The position numbers were made by a program, and so were the translations under genes. DNA of 64,000 bases from Gemmatimonadota bacterium (GTDB taxonomy: Bacteria; Gemmatimonadota; Gemmatimonadetes; Longimicrobiales; Gaopeijiaceae): NCBI GenBank assembly GCA_028873815.1, contig JAPPNN010000035.1:1-64000 (forward strand). The letters run 5' to 3'. The notes beneath the pieces are model-generated. The model was not told where the DNA came from and ran no database searches. It worked only from the letters and a program-made list of their open reading frames with translations. Shown here in pieces: positions 45,607 to 57,313 of the stretch. The number at the start of each line of letters is the position of its first letter. Position 1 is the stretch's first letter.

Positions 45607-47235
45607 ATGTCCGGAACGTTCCGCGTGCCCGCCCCCGTCAACGAACCCATCCACTCCTATGCGCCCGGCACCCCGGAGAGAGCGGAACTGAAAGCCGCCC
45701 TCGGCAGAATCGGCAGCCAGCAGGTCGAGATCCCGGTCATCATCGGGGGCGAAGCGGTCCGGACCGGAAAAACCCATGAGATCCGTGCGCCGCACGACCA
45801 TGACCTCCTCCTGGGCGTCTGGCACGAGGCGGGTCCGGCGGAAGCGCGGAAAGCGATCGCGAACACGGTCGCGGCACGCCGCGAATGGGAGTCATGGCCC
45901 TGGGAGGACCGCGCCGCCGTATTCCTGAAAGCGGCGGACCTTCTCGCGGAGACGTGGAGGTCCACGCTCAACGCCGCGACCATGCTCGGGCAAAGCAAGA
46001 ACGCGTTCCAGTCCGAGATCGACGCGGCCTGCGAGATCGTCGACTTCTACCGGTTCGGGGCCCACTTCGCGGACCGCATCTTCGAACAGCAGCCCATCTC
46101 GGACAGGGGCGTCTGGAACCGGATGGAATACCGGCCTCTGGAAGGCTTCGTCTACGCGGTCAGCCCGTTCAACTTCACCGCGATCGGGGCCAACCTGGCG
46201 GGAACCCCCGCCATGGTGGGATGCGGTGTGCTGTGGAAGCCGTCCAAGCACGCCGTCCTGTCCGGCTACTACACCTACAAGCTGCTGGAAGAGGCCGGCC
46301 TTCCTCCCGGAGTGATCAACTTCGTGCCGGGCAACCCCGCCGGCATCACCGAGGCCGCCATGAGCCACCCGGACTTCGCCGGCCTGCACTTTACGGGATC
46401 GACCGAGGTGTTTCAGTCCTTGTGGACCACCGTCGGCAGAAACATCGCGACCTACCGGTCCTACCCCCGGCTGGTCGGCGAAACCGGCGGCAAGGACTTC
46501 ATCGTCGCTCACCCGTCGGCCGACCACGCCGCACTGCGCACCGCGATCATCCGCGGCTCGTTCGAGTACCAGGGCCAGAAGTGTTCCGCGGCCTCCAGGG
46601 CCTACATCCCGCGCTCGGTGTGGAAGGCGATACGCGACGACCTGGTCGATGAGACGAACGAACTGCGGATGGGGGTGCCGACGGACTTCCGGAACTTCAT
46701 CAACGCGGTGATCGACCGGGGTGCCTTCAGCTCCATCACGGGCTACATCGACCGGGCCGCGGCCAGCGCCGATGCGGACGTGATCGCGGGCGGCGAGTAT
46801 TCGGACGCCGAGGGCTTCTTCATCCGGCCGACCCTCATCGAGGCCCGGCGACCCGACCACGAGTCGATGTGCGACGAGATCTTCGGCCCCGTCATGTCGA
46901 TCTACGTGTACCCCGACAACGAGTGGTCCGAGACGCTCGACACCGTCGACAGGACCTCGCCGTACGCGCTGACGGGCGCGGTGTTCTCGCAGGACCGGAC
47001 CGGGGTGCGCAACGCGCTGGACCGCCTGCGGAACGCCGCCGGCAACTTCTACATCAACGACAAGCCCACGGGGGCCGTGGTGGGGCAGCAACCCTTCGGC
47101 GGCGGCAGGGCGTCCGGAACGAACGACAAGGCCGGCTCGGCGTTCAACATCATCCGCTGGCTCACTCCCAGGACGATCAAGGAGACCATGGTCCCGCCGA
47201 CGAGCGTCGGCTACCCGTTCATGGAGGAGGCGTAG
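45607..47235 (+). CDS. pruA: L-glutamate gamma-semialdehyde dehydrogenase (1-pyrroline-5-carboxylate dehydrogenase)
   Basis: VPAPVNEPIHSYAPGTPERAELKAAL, AVSPFNFTAIGANLAGTPAMVG, GETGGKDFIVAH, RGSFEYQGQKCSAASRAYIP. Confidence 0.95.
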   Translation: MSGTFRVPAPVNEPIHSYAPGTPERAELKAALGRIGSQQVEIPVIIGGEAVRTGKTHEIRAPHDHDLLLGVWHEAGPAEARKAIANTVAARREWESWPWEDRAAVFLKAADLLAETWRSTLNAATMLGQSKNAFQSEIDAACEIVDFYRFGAHFADRIFEQQPISDRGVWNRMEYRPLEGFVYAVSPFNFTAIGANLAGTPAMVGCGVLWKPSKHAVLSGYYTYKLLEEAGLPPGVINFVPGNPAGITEAAMSHPDFAGLHFTGSTEVFQSLWTTVGRNIATYRSYPRLVGETGGKDFIVAHPSADHAALRTAIIRGSFEYQGQKCSAASRAYIPRSVWKAIRDDLVDETNELRMGVPTDFRNFINAVIDRGAFSSITGYIDRAAASADADVIAGGEYSDAEGFFIRPTLIEARRPDHESMCDEIFGPVMSIYVYPDNEWSETLDTVDRTSPYALTGAVFSQDRTGVRNALDRLRNAAGNFYINDKPTGAVVGQQPFGGGRASGTNDKAGSAFNIIRWLTPRTIKETMVPPTSVGYPFMEEA

Positions 47236-47247
47236 TCAGGGCCCGAG

Positions 47248-48450
47248 TCAGGCCGTCACGGCTGCGGCCGGACGCGTCGCGGCGGCCACCGCCCGGCTGA
47301 AGTCGGCCTTGAGGTCGGCGATGTCCTCGAGCCCCACGGAGATGCGCACGAATCCGTCCGGGATGCCCAGTTCGTCGCGCTCCGACGGGCTCAGGTCCAC
47401 GTGGGAGGTGTGCCGGGGCTGGGAGACCAGGGTCTCCACACCCCCCAGCGAGGGCGCGGGTGCGGCGAGACGCAGGGCCGCCGAGAAGCGGTCGGCAGCC
47501 GCGCCGCCTCCGTCCAGCACGATGGACACCATGCCCCCATAGCCGTTGAGCATGCGGGTCGCGAGCGCGTGGTCGGGATGATCCGGCAGGCCCGGATGGA
47601 TCACCTTGCGGACTCCGGGCACGTCCGTGAACCACTCGGCAAGCGCGAGCGCGGAGCGATTGTGCCGTGCCATCCTGGCGGGCAGCGTGCGGATGCCTCG
47701 CTCCAGGAGCCACGCGGTCTGCGGGTCGATCGAGCCGCCGTAGAGCTTCATCATCTTCGCGACCCGCCGGATCAGTCCCCTGCTTCCGGCAACGACTCCG
47801 GCGATAAGGTCCGAGTGACCGCCGAGGTACTTGGTGGCCGAGTGGATCACCGCGTCGACCCCGTGTTCGGCGGCGCGAATGTTCATGGGCGTCGCGAAGG
47901 TCATGTCGGCCGCCAGGATCGCGCCCACGCTGCGCGCGGCGCGGCGGGCCGGCTCGATGTCGAAGACGCGAAGCGCGGGATTGGTGGGCAGCTCGATCAG
48001 CACCACGCGGGTGGTCGAGGTGACCGCGCCGTCCCACGCGCCGGGATCGCCGGGATCCACGAACGTCGTCCTGATGCCGCGCCGCGGGAATTCCCTGGAG
48101 AGGAGGGCCCAGGTGGCACCGTACAGATGCCGGCTTGCGACGATGTGTTCCCCCTGCCCGGCGGCGGCGAGCAGGGTCATCGAGATGGCCGCCATCCCGC
48201 TGGCCAGCGCCAGCGCGTCGTCCGTCCCTTCCAGCGCCGCGACCCTGGCGGCCACGGACTCCTGGTTGGGGTTGTTGCCGTAGCGGCTGTACAGCAGATC
48301 GATACCGTCTTCGGGGCCGGCCCAGTGAAAGGTCGAGCTGCGCACGATCGGGGCCACTAACGGAGCGCCCGGCCGGGGTCGGGGCTGACCCGCGTGCACC
48401 GCTTGCGTGGCCGGACCGGGTGTTCCTTCCCTCGTCCCGTCATTCCTCAT
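47248..48450 (-). CDS. PLP-dependent trans-sulfuration enzyme family protein (second paralogue)
   Basis: ATQAVHAGQPRPRPGAPLVAPIVRSSTFHW, YSRYGNNPNQESV, DAVIHSATKYLGGHSDLIAG. Confidence 0.92.
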   Translation of the reverse strand: MRNDGTREGTPGPATQAVHAGQPRPRPGAPLVAPIVRSSTFHWAGPEDGIDLLYSRYGNNPNQESVAARVAALEGTDDALALASGMAAISMTLLAAAGQGEHIVASRHLYGATWALLSREFPRRGIRTTFVDPGDPGAWDGAVTSTTRVVLIELPTNPALRVFDIEPARRAARSVGAILAADMTFATPMNIRAAEHGVDAVIHSATKYLGGHSDLIAGVVAGSRGLIRRVAKMMKLYGGSIDPQTAWLLERGIRTLPARMARHNRSALALAEWFTDVPGVRKVIHPGLPDHPDHALATRMLNGYGGMVSIVLDGGGAAADRFSAALRLAAPAPSLGGVETLVSQPRHTSHVDLSPSERDELGIPDGFVRISVGLEDIADLKADFSRAVAAATRPAAAVTA

Positions 48451-48470
48451 TGCCTGTCTCCTTCAGTTGT

Positions 48471-49094
48471 CTACCGTGTTCGCGCCAGGGCGCTGAGCGC
48501 GGCAGCTCCGCAATTGCCGCTCCAATAGGCCAGCCGCCGTCGGGCCAATCCAATGAGCAGGGGCTCCCCGAGTTCGCCAAGCGCCTCCGCCAGATCGCGG
48601 GGGCCGATCCGCTCGCACCGCTCCAGCGTGTCCCAGGCCTTGCGCTCCTCGGGCGTCGCCGGACCGAGCAGCTGGAAGCCGCCGCCGACATCGCAGACCG
48701 CGGCCAGACCATGCCGTTCAAGGACCTCCTCGACCGCGTGCCGGTGCATCTCGTCCACGGCCCGGAACAGGAAGAAGATGTTCCCGGGCCGGTCGGGACC
48801 CTGATAGCGAAGGAGCAGCTTGGCCACGACTTCATCTGCGCAACTGAAGTCGAGAATCCGGACGCGCGTGAAGTCGATCAGCATGACATGGGGGGACGGA
48901 GGCTTGCGGGCCGGAGACGCAGCTGCCAGCGCCAGGCGCTGTTCGATCGCCTCCCGCACGGCCCGTCCGGTCGGGCGTGTCACCAGATTGTGCCCACGGG
49001 ACGCGACCGCGTCGGTGACGATCGCGGCCACGTCGATTGCACCGGGCTGGGTCGCCGCGTCACCGTGCCGGCCGTGCGCCAGCCGCTCAGTCAT
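48471..49094 (-). CDS. hypothetical protein with STAS-like (DUF4325-like) segment
   Basis: HVMLIDFTRVRILDFSCADEVVAKLLLRYQG resembles an STAS-like core. Overlaps the upstream HATPase gene by 8 bp. Confidence 0.6.
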   Translation of the reverse strand: MTERLAHGRHGDAATQPGAIDVAAIVTDAVASRGHNLVTRPTGRAVREAIEQRLALAAASPARKPPSPHVMLIDFTRVRILDFSCADEVVAKLLLRYQGPDRPGNIFFLFRAVDEMHRHAVEEVLERHGLAAVCDVGGGFQLLGPATPEERKAWDTLERCERIGPRDLAEALGELGEPLLIGLARRRLAYWSGNCGAAALSALARTR

Positions 49095-49974
49095 CGATTC
49101 GCTCCGGGAGAACGAGGTTGATCTGCGCGCCCGGAAACCGGGGCAGGCCGTCCACGACCGGGGGACTCGGATGCCAGGAGGGGCTGTCTGCGATACGGGC
49201 CGTGCCGCTGCGGATGGAGACAAGGCCCTGCCAGCGTGCCACCTGTTTTCGTATCTGCTGGATCCCCTGCCCCCGCCCCGTGTCCGGAAAACGGGTGAGG
49301 CCCATGAGAAACGCGGCTTCCAGAGCCGTCACGTCTCCCCAGCGATCGCCAAAACGCTCCGCGTGCTCTTCCGCCAGCGAATCCCGGAAGCCCCGTCCGA
49401 CGTCCGACACCGCGATCACCAGTACCTGGCGGCCCAGCCGGCGGGTCCAGTTGTAACGCTGGGCCGCGACCCATCCCGGCCCGTCCGCGTGCTCCACGAT
49501 GTTCTGGCAGACTTCGGACAGGATCACCGAGAACTGGACCACCGCGGCGAGCGGATAGCGAAGGGTCCGAGAGAGGATCGCTCCCGCCCGGGACTGGACC
49601 CGGTCGACCACGTCGTGCACGTCGGAGTTGGTCGCAATCGACGTGATCTCGAGCAGCACATCCGACGCGCGGGAAGGAGTCCGGACCGCACGCCGCGGCG
49701 ACCCCTGGAATACGCTTGCGGCGGCCGCGGGGAATCCCATCCGGTCCAGGTATCCCACAACGTCGCCTCCCGCGGGCAACGACAGACGGGCGGCAGCGCC
49801 GTTGGCGGACGCGACCTGTCCGGCGCAAAGAAGTGCCAGCATCCCGTTCGGGTCGATCCACCGCAGCCGCCGCGCGTCGAAGAGCACCGGTTCCGCGCCG
49901 GCGGCGGCCGCTTCCGCGAAGACGGCGTCGACGTTTCGGTAGTCGAGCGAGGACGGGATCTCCACGACCCGCAT
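49087..49974 (-). CDS. STAS-like + histidine kinase-type ATPase (anti-sigma-factor-kinase-like) protein
   Basis: N-term AEPVLFDARRLRWIDPNGMLALLCAG (STAS-like); C-term SVILSEVCQNIVEHA (N-box), VSDVGRGF (G1), DTGRGQGIQQI (G2-like). Confidence 0.75.
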   Translation of the reverse strand: MRVVEIPSSLDYRNVDAVFAEAAAAGAEPVLFDARRLRWIDPNGMLALLCAGQVASANGAAARLSLPAGGDVVGYLDRMGFPAAAASVFQGSPRRAVRTPSRASDVLLEITSIATNSDVHDVVDRVQSRAGAILSRTLRYPLAAVVQFSVILSEVCQNIVEHADGPGWVAAQRYNWTRRLGRQVLVIAVSDVGRGFRDSLAEEHAERFGDRWGDVTALEAAFLMGLTRFPDTGRGQGIQQIRKQVARWQGLVSIRSGTARIADSPSWHPSPPVVDGLPRFPGAQINLVLPERIDD

Positions 49975-49975
49975 G

Positions 49976-50914
49976 TCAGTGCGGGCTCCAGGGCGGACGC
50001 GGGCCCTCTACGGCCAGGTGCCGCCGTGTCTCGTCGGCGCCGCGGCATCGCAGCTTGCATCTGGCGAGCGCCTGCGCGTACGTGATCGCGGTGCCCCGGT
50101 CGGCCCCCGCGAGAACGCCCGAGAAGAAGGCGGCTCCCCACACGTCGCCGCATCCCGTGGGGTCGCCGGACGCCGGGACGGAAGAGGTCGGGATATCCCA
50201 CTCAGCGGGGTCTCGATCCCGCCTGGCCGCGATCACCTTCACGCCCTGGCTGCCGCGGGTCACCGCTATCATGCGCGCGCGCGCCTCGAAAGCCGACGCG
50301 GCGGCGCGGACCGGGTCGGCTGCGTCGCGGGAGAACATGGCGAATTCATCTTCGTTCATCTGCACGGTATCGAAACACCCGGCCCATTCCTCGGAAGACC
50401 GAAGATAACGCGGCACGCGGCGTCCGTCGCTCTCGACACCCAGGAACAGCGAGTGCAGATCGGCATGCGACGGTCCGGCAAGTCCGTCCCGGATGCGCTT
50501 CGCCCCTGGCAGCGTCAATTCCATCCCGGCGATGAAGTTGACGTACAGGGCGTCGAGGCCTGACAGGAATTCCCCCACTTCGCGGACGGTCCACTCCGGG
50601 ACACCCCCGCTCAGGATCTCCAGGCGGTCGGAGTCGTTCGAGTAGACGAGCTCGACGCGGTTATTCGGTTCCGGCACCGTCCGCACGAAGCGCGCGTCGC
50701 CGACCCGGGTGAAGGAGCGCATGAACGAGGTCGCCCGCGCGTGAAGGTCGGCACCGATCTTGACGATCGGAACCGTGTTCCAGCCATCAGGAAGGGCGGC
50801 CTCGAAGGCCGCGAGCGCATACCCGATACCGCCCCATGCGCGCACCGGGGCGGGCGCCGCCGGGTGTATGATCGTGTCGCGGACCAGCGTGCCCAGAACC
50901 CCAAGCCGCTTCAT
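49976..50914 (-). CDS. PfkB-family carbohydrate/nucleoside kinase
   Basis: C-term SVPASGDPTGCGDVWGAAFFSGVLAGADRGTAITYAQALARCK (PfkB anion-hole DPTGCGD). Confidence 0.88.
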   Translation of the reverse strand: MKRLGVLGTLVRDTIIHPAAPAPVRAWGGIGYALAAFEAALPDGWNTVPIVKIGADLHARATSFMRSFTRVGDARFVRTVPEPNNRVELVYSNDSDRLEILSGGVPEWTVREVGEFLSGLDALYVNFIAGMELTLPGAKRIRDGLAGPSHADLHSLFLGVESDGRRVPRYLRSSEEWAGCFDTVQMNEDEFAMFSRDAADPVRAAASAFEARARMIAVTRGSQGVKVIAARRDRDPAEWDIPTSSVPASGDPTGCGDVWGAAFFSGVLAGADRGTAITYAQALARCKLRCRGADETRRHLAVEGPRPPWSPH

Positions 50915-51893
50915 CGGGGGCGACAGAGATGGGCGCGCCTGAAAACGCCGGCGGCGCCGATCACTCCGGCGCTGTCGCCCAGCTCGCTTCGCACGATCCG
51001 GCAGGCGCGCATGTGCGTGCCGAAGACACGGCCCCGGACCTCACGCCGAAGGGGCCGCAGCAGGCGCTCGCCCGCATTCGCAACGCCACCTCCGATGACC
51101 ACCGCGTCGGGGTTGAGAAGGTGGATCAGGTTGGCGACCGCGGTTGCGAGGATGCGCGCCGTATCCCGCAGAACCCCTTCGGCGTGCCGGTCCCCGGCCG
51201 TGGCGGCCGCACAGACGATCTCGGCCGTGATTTCGCCAAGGTCACCGTCCACGATCGACGCCAGAACCGAATCGCCGCCATCCGGGATCGCTTCGATCGC
51301 CCTCGCCGCGATCGCGGGTCCCGACGCGTACGCCTCGACACACCCCCGGGCACCGCACGGGCAACGCCTGCCGCGGAAATCGACCGACATGTGGCCCACC
51401 TCGCCGGCCCCGCCGGAAGCGCCGCGATGGATCTCGCCGTCGATCACGATGCCCCCGCCGATTCCGGTGCCGAGCGTGATGCCCACGAGGCGCCGACAGC
51501 CCCGCCCCGCGCCCATCCACCATTCGCCATAGGTGAAGCAATTGGCGTCGTTGTCCAGGGTCGCCGGCATTCCGCAAGCCTCGGCGACGAGGTCGCGCAA
51601 GGGGTAATCCCGCCACCCGAGGTTGGGGGTCTCGGCGACGACGCCCGATTCCGTGTCCAGCGGGCCGGGCGCGCCGAGGCCGATCCCGGCGACGTTTTCC
51701 CGTCCCACATCGGTCACCGATTCACGAATCATGGTGACGATGCGGTCCAGAACGCGGTCCGAACCGCTCGCCGCCCGCGTGTGGCAGCGCCGGACAGCCA
51801 CGGGTGGCGCACCGCCTTCCAAGGGCACCCTCCCGACCCGCAGGTTGGTGCCTCCGATGTCCACCCCCACGACCCAGGGCGGCCCCTGGCCCT

Positions 51894-51897
<4 letters not shown>
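50911..51897 (-). CDS. ROK family sugar kinase (glucokinase-like)
   Basis: [90 protein letters not shown] start overlaps the lepA stop. Confidence 0.95.
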
Positions 51898-53702
<1,805 letters not shown>

Positions 53703-53899
53703 CGATCGCGACGCCCGGAGTGTGGGGTGCGGTGCCGCTCGAGCGCCACACGGCCTGGTGGCGGGGCTCCGAGCGAGGACTTTCGAAGGTAACCGGGCCG
53801 ATTTTGGACGGTCAATCTTGGAGCCGGAAGTCCCGGGCGGGACCGGGACCCGCGGGTCCGCCCGCATCGGGGCCAGGCTGTGCTTCGTTTCCGGCGATA

Positions 53900-53933
53900 G
53901 CGACAAGACCGGTCATTTGTGCGACAAAACCGG
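53900..53933. repeat. tandem direct repeat GCGACAAGACCGG / GCGACAAAACCGG, 21-bp start-to-start
   Basis: 12/13 identical half-sites at 53900-53912 and 53921-53933, in the intergenic region upstream of the TonB-dependent receptor. Confidence 0.5.
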
Positions 53934-54037
53934 CACAAGAGGACGGATTTCAAGTTGCGCCCGGATGGCCGCATGGTTTTCATTAGAAGTAGGATGGTCC
54001 GGTGCTTTCCAACCGCACAATACAACCGAGGTGCGTC

Positions 54038-57000
54038 ATGTTTCGTTGCCCCGACCGGTCGAGGGTTCCCCGGCAAACTGCTGTTCTCCTCCTCTGTCTC
54101 GCCCTGTACGGGATCACCGCGAACACCGCGTCGGCCCAGGCAACCGGATCCATTACCGGGGTCGTGACCGACGCCGCAAGTGGACAGCCGATCGCGGGGG
54201 CGCAGATTTCGATTCCTGCGCTGGGCACGGGGATTCTGTCGCGCGGTGACGGACGATTCACCCTCGTGGGCCTGCCACCCGGCACGCACGAAGTGCAAGC
54301 CGAGATGATCGGCCACCTCGCCACCTCCGAGAGCGTTGTCGTACCGGAAGGCGGCGCCGTGTTCGTCGAACTGCGGATGCAGCCGACCGTCCTCCACCTG
54401 CACGAGGTGGTCGTCACCGGAACCGCCTTCGAGGAATCGCCGGTCGACCTGCCGTATTCAGTCACGGTTTCCGGGCGTCGGTCCCTGGCCGAACAGGGAT
54501 CGCCGCAGGCGGTCGACTTCTTCCGTAACCTCGGAGCCAGCGCGGGTGTCCTCGGTGATCGCCAGGGCTGGTATACTACGCGGCCGACCGCGGCGGTGCC
54601 CGAAACGGTGGCCAGCGTGAATCTCCGCGGCATCGGGCCTTCGCGCACCCTCGTCCTGCTGAACGGCAGCCGCCAGGTGTACGTCTCGGCACGACTGCTG
54701 GGGGGTCGGTTCGTCGACGTCAATGCCTTCCCGTCGATTGCGCTCGACCGTATCGAGGTGGTGAAGGAAGGCGCCTCCGCGATCTACGGCTCGGATGCCG
54801 TCGCCGGCGTGGCCAACTTCCTTACCCGGGGGGACTTCGAGGGATTCGAGGTGTCGGGGTCGCATGAGTACCTTTCCGGCGCGGGTGACACGAACGCGGG
54901 CGCAATCTGGGGATCGAGACTCTCCGAGAGCGCGCACGCGGTCGTGTCGGCCGAGGTGGCGCTCACGCAGGCGCTGACCCCCCAGGATCGGGATTGGGCA
55001 CTGCGCCCGTTCACGTCCGGGGGCGGGGCCTGGTCGTATACGGGTAATCCCGGCGCGTTCCTTTTTCCCAGACTGACCGGCAACGAGACGAAGGAGGAGT
55101 TCGTCGCGGCGCTGGCCGATGCACAGTTCGGCGGCTGGGGCGGCGTCTTCATCGACCCGCAGTGCACGGCCTTCGGGGGCCACCTCGAGGGAGAGACCTG
55201 CCGCTTCCGCTACCAGCCCTGGGATAACCTGATCCAGGCGTCCCGCCATGTCCGGGTCTTCGGCGAACTGAACGGCGAACTGGGTGACCGGTCGCGGTAC
55301 CACGTCGAGGCCCTGTGGGCCGAGGCCTCCACCCCGGACTGGGTGACCACACCGTCGTTCCCTCCGATCTCTCCTTACAACGGGGCGCAGGTCATCACGC
55401 CGGGGAACCCGGGACGGCTGGCCTTCTGCCGGAGCCATGCGCAGGCGGCCGGATTCGCAGGTCAGGAAGCCTGTCTGCAGGACGACTGGTACTTCTACGG
55501 CCGCCTGGTGGGCAACAGCGGCCCCGGCCGTACTCTGGACCGGAAATCCCGCACCGGACGGATTGCCGGTTCGCTGGAGCGCCACATCGAGTCTCTCGGG
55601 GGGAACGAGGCCTCCCTGGAGTTTTCCGCCTCGCTTTCGCGCACCGCCGGCAACGTCAACCTCCCGGCCGAGTACGCCTACCGGAAATTCCTCGCGTTCC
55701 GCGGCTTCGGAGGCGCAAACTGCGGGGTCGACGTGGTACTCGACCCCTCCAGCCCCTCGGGCATGGCCCTGGGCGCGCTGAACGGCGCCGTGGCCGGTCA
55801 GGGGAACTGCATGTACTACAACCCCTTCAGCAACGCCCTCCAGTACTCCGCCCAACCCGGAGCACGCTACCTGGAACAGGCGAACCCGGACTACGCGCCC
55901 GGGCTCGAGAACAGCCCCGCGCTGATCGACTGGATCAACGAAGAAGTCAATCTGGACAACGCCGCGAACCTCGTGGTGGCGGATGCCATTCTCAAGGGCA
56001 CGCTGGGGGAGGAGGTCGCCGACTATGCCGTCGGGTATCAGTTCCGCTGGTTCGACGTAGAGGCCGACCCGAACGCTCCCGGCAACCTCGAACGCAATCC
56101 CTGTTCCGTCCCCGGCGACCAGACCTGCCTGGAGAAGGCGGGAGCCTTCACGTTCACGACCGGTCACTATCCCTATCACGGCGCTCAGACCGTGCACCGC
56201 TTCTTCGTCGAGTCCCAACTGGGGCTCGGATCGAGGGTGCACGCCCAGGTGGCCGCCAACTACGAGTTCCACGGGTCCGTGAGCAGCTTCGATCCGAAGC
56301 TGGCCCTGCGCGTGGACCTGGCCGAGCCGCTGGCTCTGCGCGCGTCGCTGCAGACGACGTTCCGCACGCCTTCCGTCGACGACCTCAACGAGTCCCGCAA
56401 CACCTCGCTCGAGTACGTCGCCGAGGCGGGTATCTACAAGGCGCTGGACGCCTTTGGAAACCCCGACCTGGTGCCTGAACGCGCGTTCACCTACAACGTG
56501 GGGCTCACGCTTCAGTTCCCGCGCATGCGGGCATCACTGGACTACTGGGACTACGATTTCCGCGACGTGATCGACATCATTCCCGCTACCGGAGTCACCC
56601 GCTTGTACGATCAGGGCGGCGCTTCGCGCGCGGCCGTGCAACAGTTCGTGACCTGCCCGGACGGCCCCGGCACCGGTACATGCCCTACGGCCGCCCTCGA
56701 GCGGATCGCCGTGCGCACCATCAACTGGCCTGGCATCGAGTTGTCGGGACTCGACTGGCACGTCAGCGCCCGGCTGCCCGCTGCCGAGAGCATCGTCTCG
56801 CTCGGAATGGACGGCACCTTCGTCCGGAGATTCTTCGTCCGGGCCCTCGATCTGAATGGCGTGGAGGTCTTTGGGGCCCAGGACGCCGCCGGAAAGCTGA
56901 ACTGGAACAATCCCATCGCGCCCCCGCTGCCCCAGTGGAAGAGCCGGTTCTCCGCAGGCTATCACTTTGGGGACTACAGCGTGGTCAACTACGTCAACGC

Positions 57001-57244
57001 GGTCTCCGGGTATGCAAACGAGGTCTTCCCGGACACCGAATTCGCCGATATCGACCGGTTCGTCACCTGGGACCTGAGCGTGTTGCGGCGGGCCTCGAGC
57101 AGGGCCGACGTGGCGTTGTCGGCTCTGAACCTCCTCGGCACGCCGCCTCCGCTGGTCAACTGGGAGCAGTCGTACGACGGATTCACCCACAGTCCAAAGG
57201 GGCGGCGGATCAAACTCTCGCTGACCTATCGCATGGGCGGCTGA
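54038..57244 (+). CDS. TonB-dependent receptor with N-terminal carboxypeptidase-regulatory-like domain
   Basis: Signal peptide; GSITGVVTDAASGQPIAGAQISIPALGTGILSRGDGRFTLVGLPPGTHEVQ; plug EVVKEGASAIYGSDAVAGVANFLTR; C-terminal barrel with final IKLSLTYRMGG. Confidence 0.93.
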   Translation: MFRCPDRSRVPRQTAVLLLCLALYGITANTASAQATGSITGVVTDAASGQPIAGAQISIPALGTGILSRGDGRFTLVGLPPGTHEVQAEMIGHLATSESVVVPEGGAVFVELRMQPTVLHLHEVVVTGTAFEESPVDLPYSVTVSGRRSLAEQGSPQAVDFFRNLGASAGVLGDRQGWYTTRPTAAVPETVASVNLRGIGPSRTLVLLNGSRQVYVSARLLGGRFVDVNAFPSIALDRIEVVKEGASAIYGSDAVAGVANFLTRGDFEGFEVSGSHEYLSGAGDTNAGAIWGSRLSESAHAVVSAEVALTQALTPQDRDWALRPFTSGGGAWSYTGNPGAFLFPRLTGNETKEEFVAALADAQFGGWGGVFIDPQCTAFGGHLEGETCRFRYQPWDNLIQASRHVRVFGELNGELGDRSRYHVEALWAEASTPDWVTTPSFPPISPYNGAQVITPGNPGRLAFCRSHAQAAGFAGQEACLQDDWYFYGRLVGNSGPGRTLDRKSRTGRIAGSLERHIESLGGNEASLEFSASLSRTAGNVNLPAEYAYRKFLAFRGFGGANCGVDVVLDPSSPSGMALGALNGAVAGQGNCMYYNPFSNALQYSAQPGARYLEQANPDYAPGLENSPALIDWINEEVNLDNAANLVVADAILKGTLGEEVADYAVGYQFRWFDVEADPNAPGNLERNPCSVPGDQTCLEKAGAFTFTTGHYPYHGAQTVHRFFVESQLGLGSRVHAQVAANYEFHGSVSSFDPKLALRVDLAEPLALRASLQTTFRTPSVDDLNESRNTSLEYVAEAGIYKALDAFGNPDLVPERAFTYNVGLTLQFPRMRASLDYWDYDFRDVIDIIPATGVTRLYDQGGASRAAVQQFVTCPDGPGTGTCPTAALERIAVRTINWPGIELSGLDWHVSARLPAAESIVSLGMDGTFVRRFFVRALDLNGVEVFGAQDAAGKLNWNNPIAPPLPQWKSRFSAGYHFGDYSVVNYVNAVSGYANEVFPDTEFADIDRFVTWDLSVLRRASSRADVALSALNLLGTPPPLVNWEQSYDGFTHSPKGRRIKLSLTYRMGG

Positions 57245-57313
57245 TCCCCGGCCGCTCTCCCCCGGCGGCCTGCCACTTCCGCATGCCGTGGCGCCAGTCC
57301 ACATTAATGGACC

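Noticed and set aside
50270-50290. GCGCGCGCGC alternating run inside the PfkB kinase gene
   Set aside because: Short and expected by chance in a high-GC coding sequence. No support for a regulatory or Z-DNA role.
54458-56272. 604-aa minus-strand ORF antisense to the TonB-dependent receptor
   Set aside because: No motif. The receptor frame has clear plug and barrel features.
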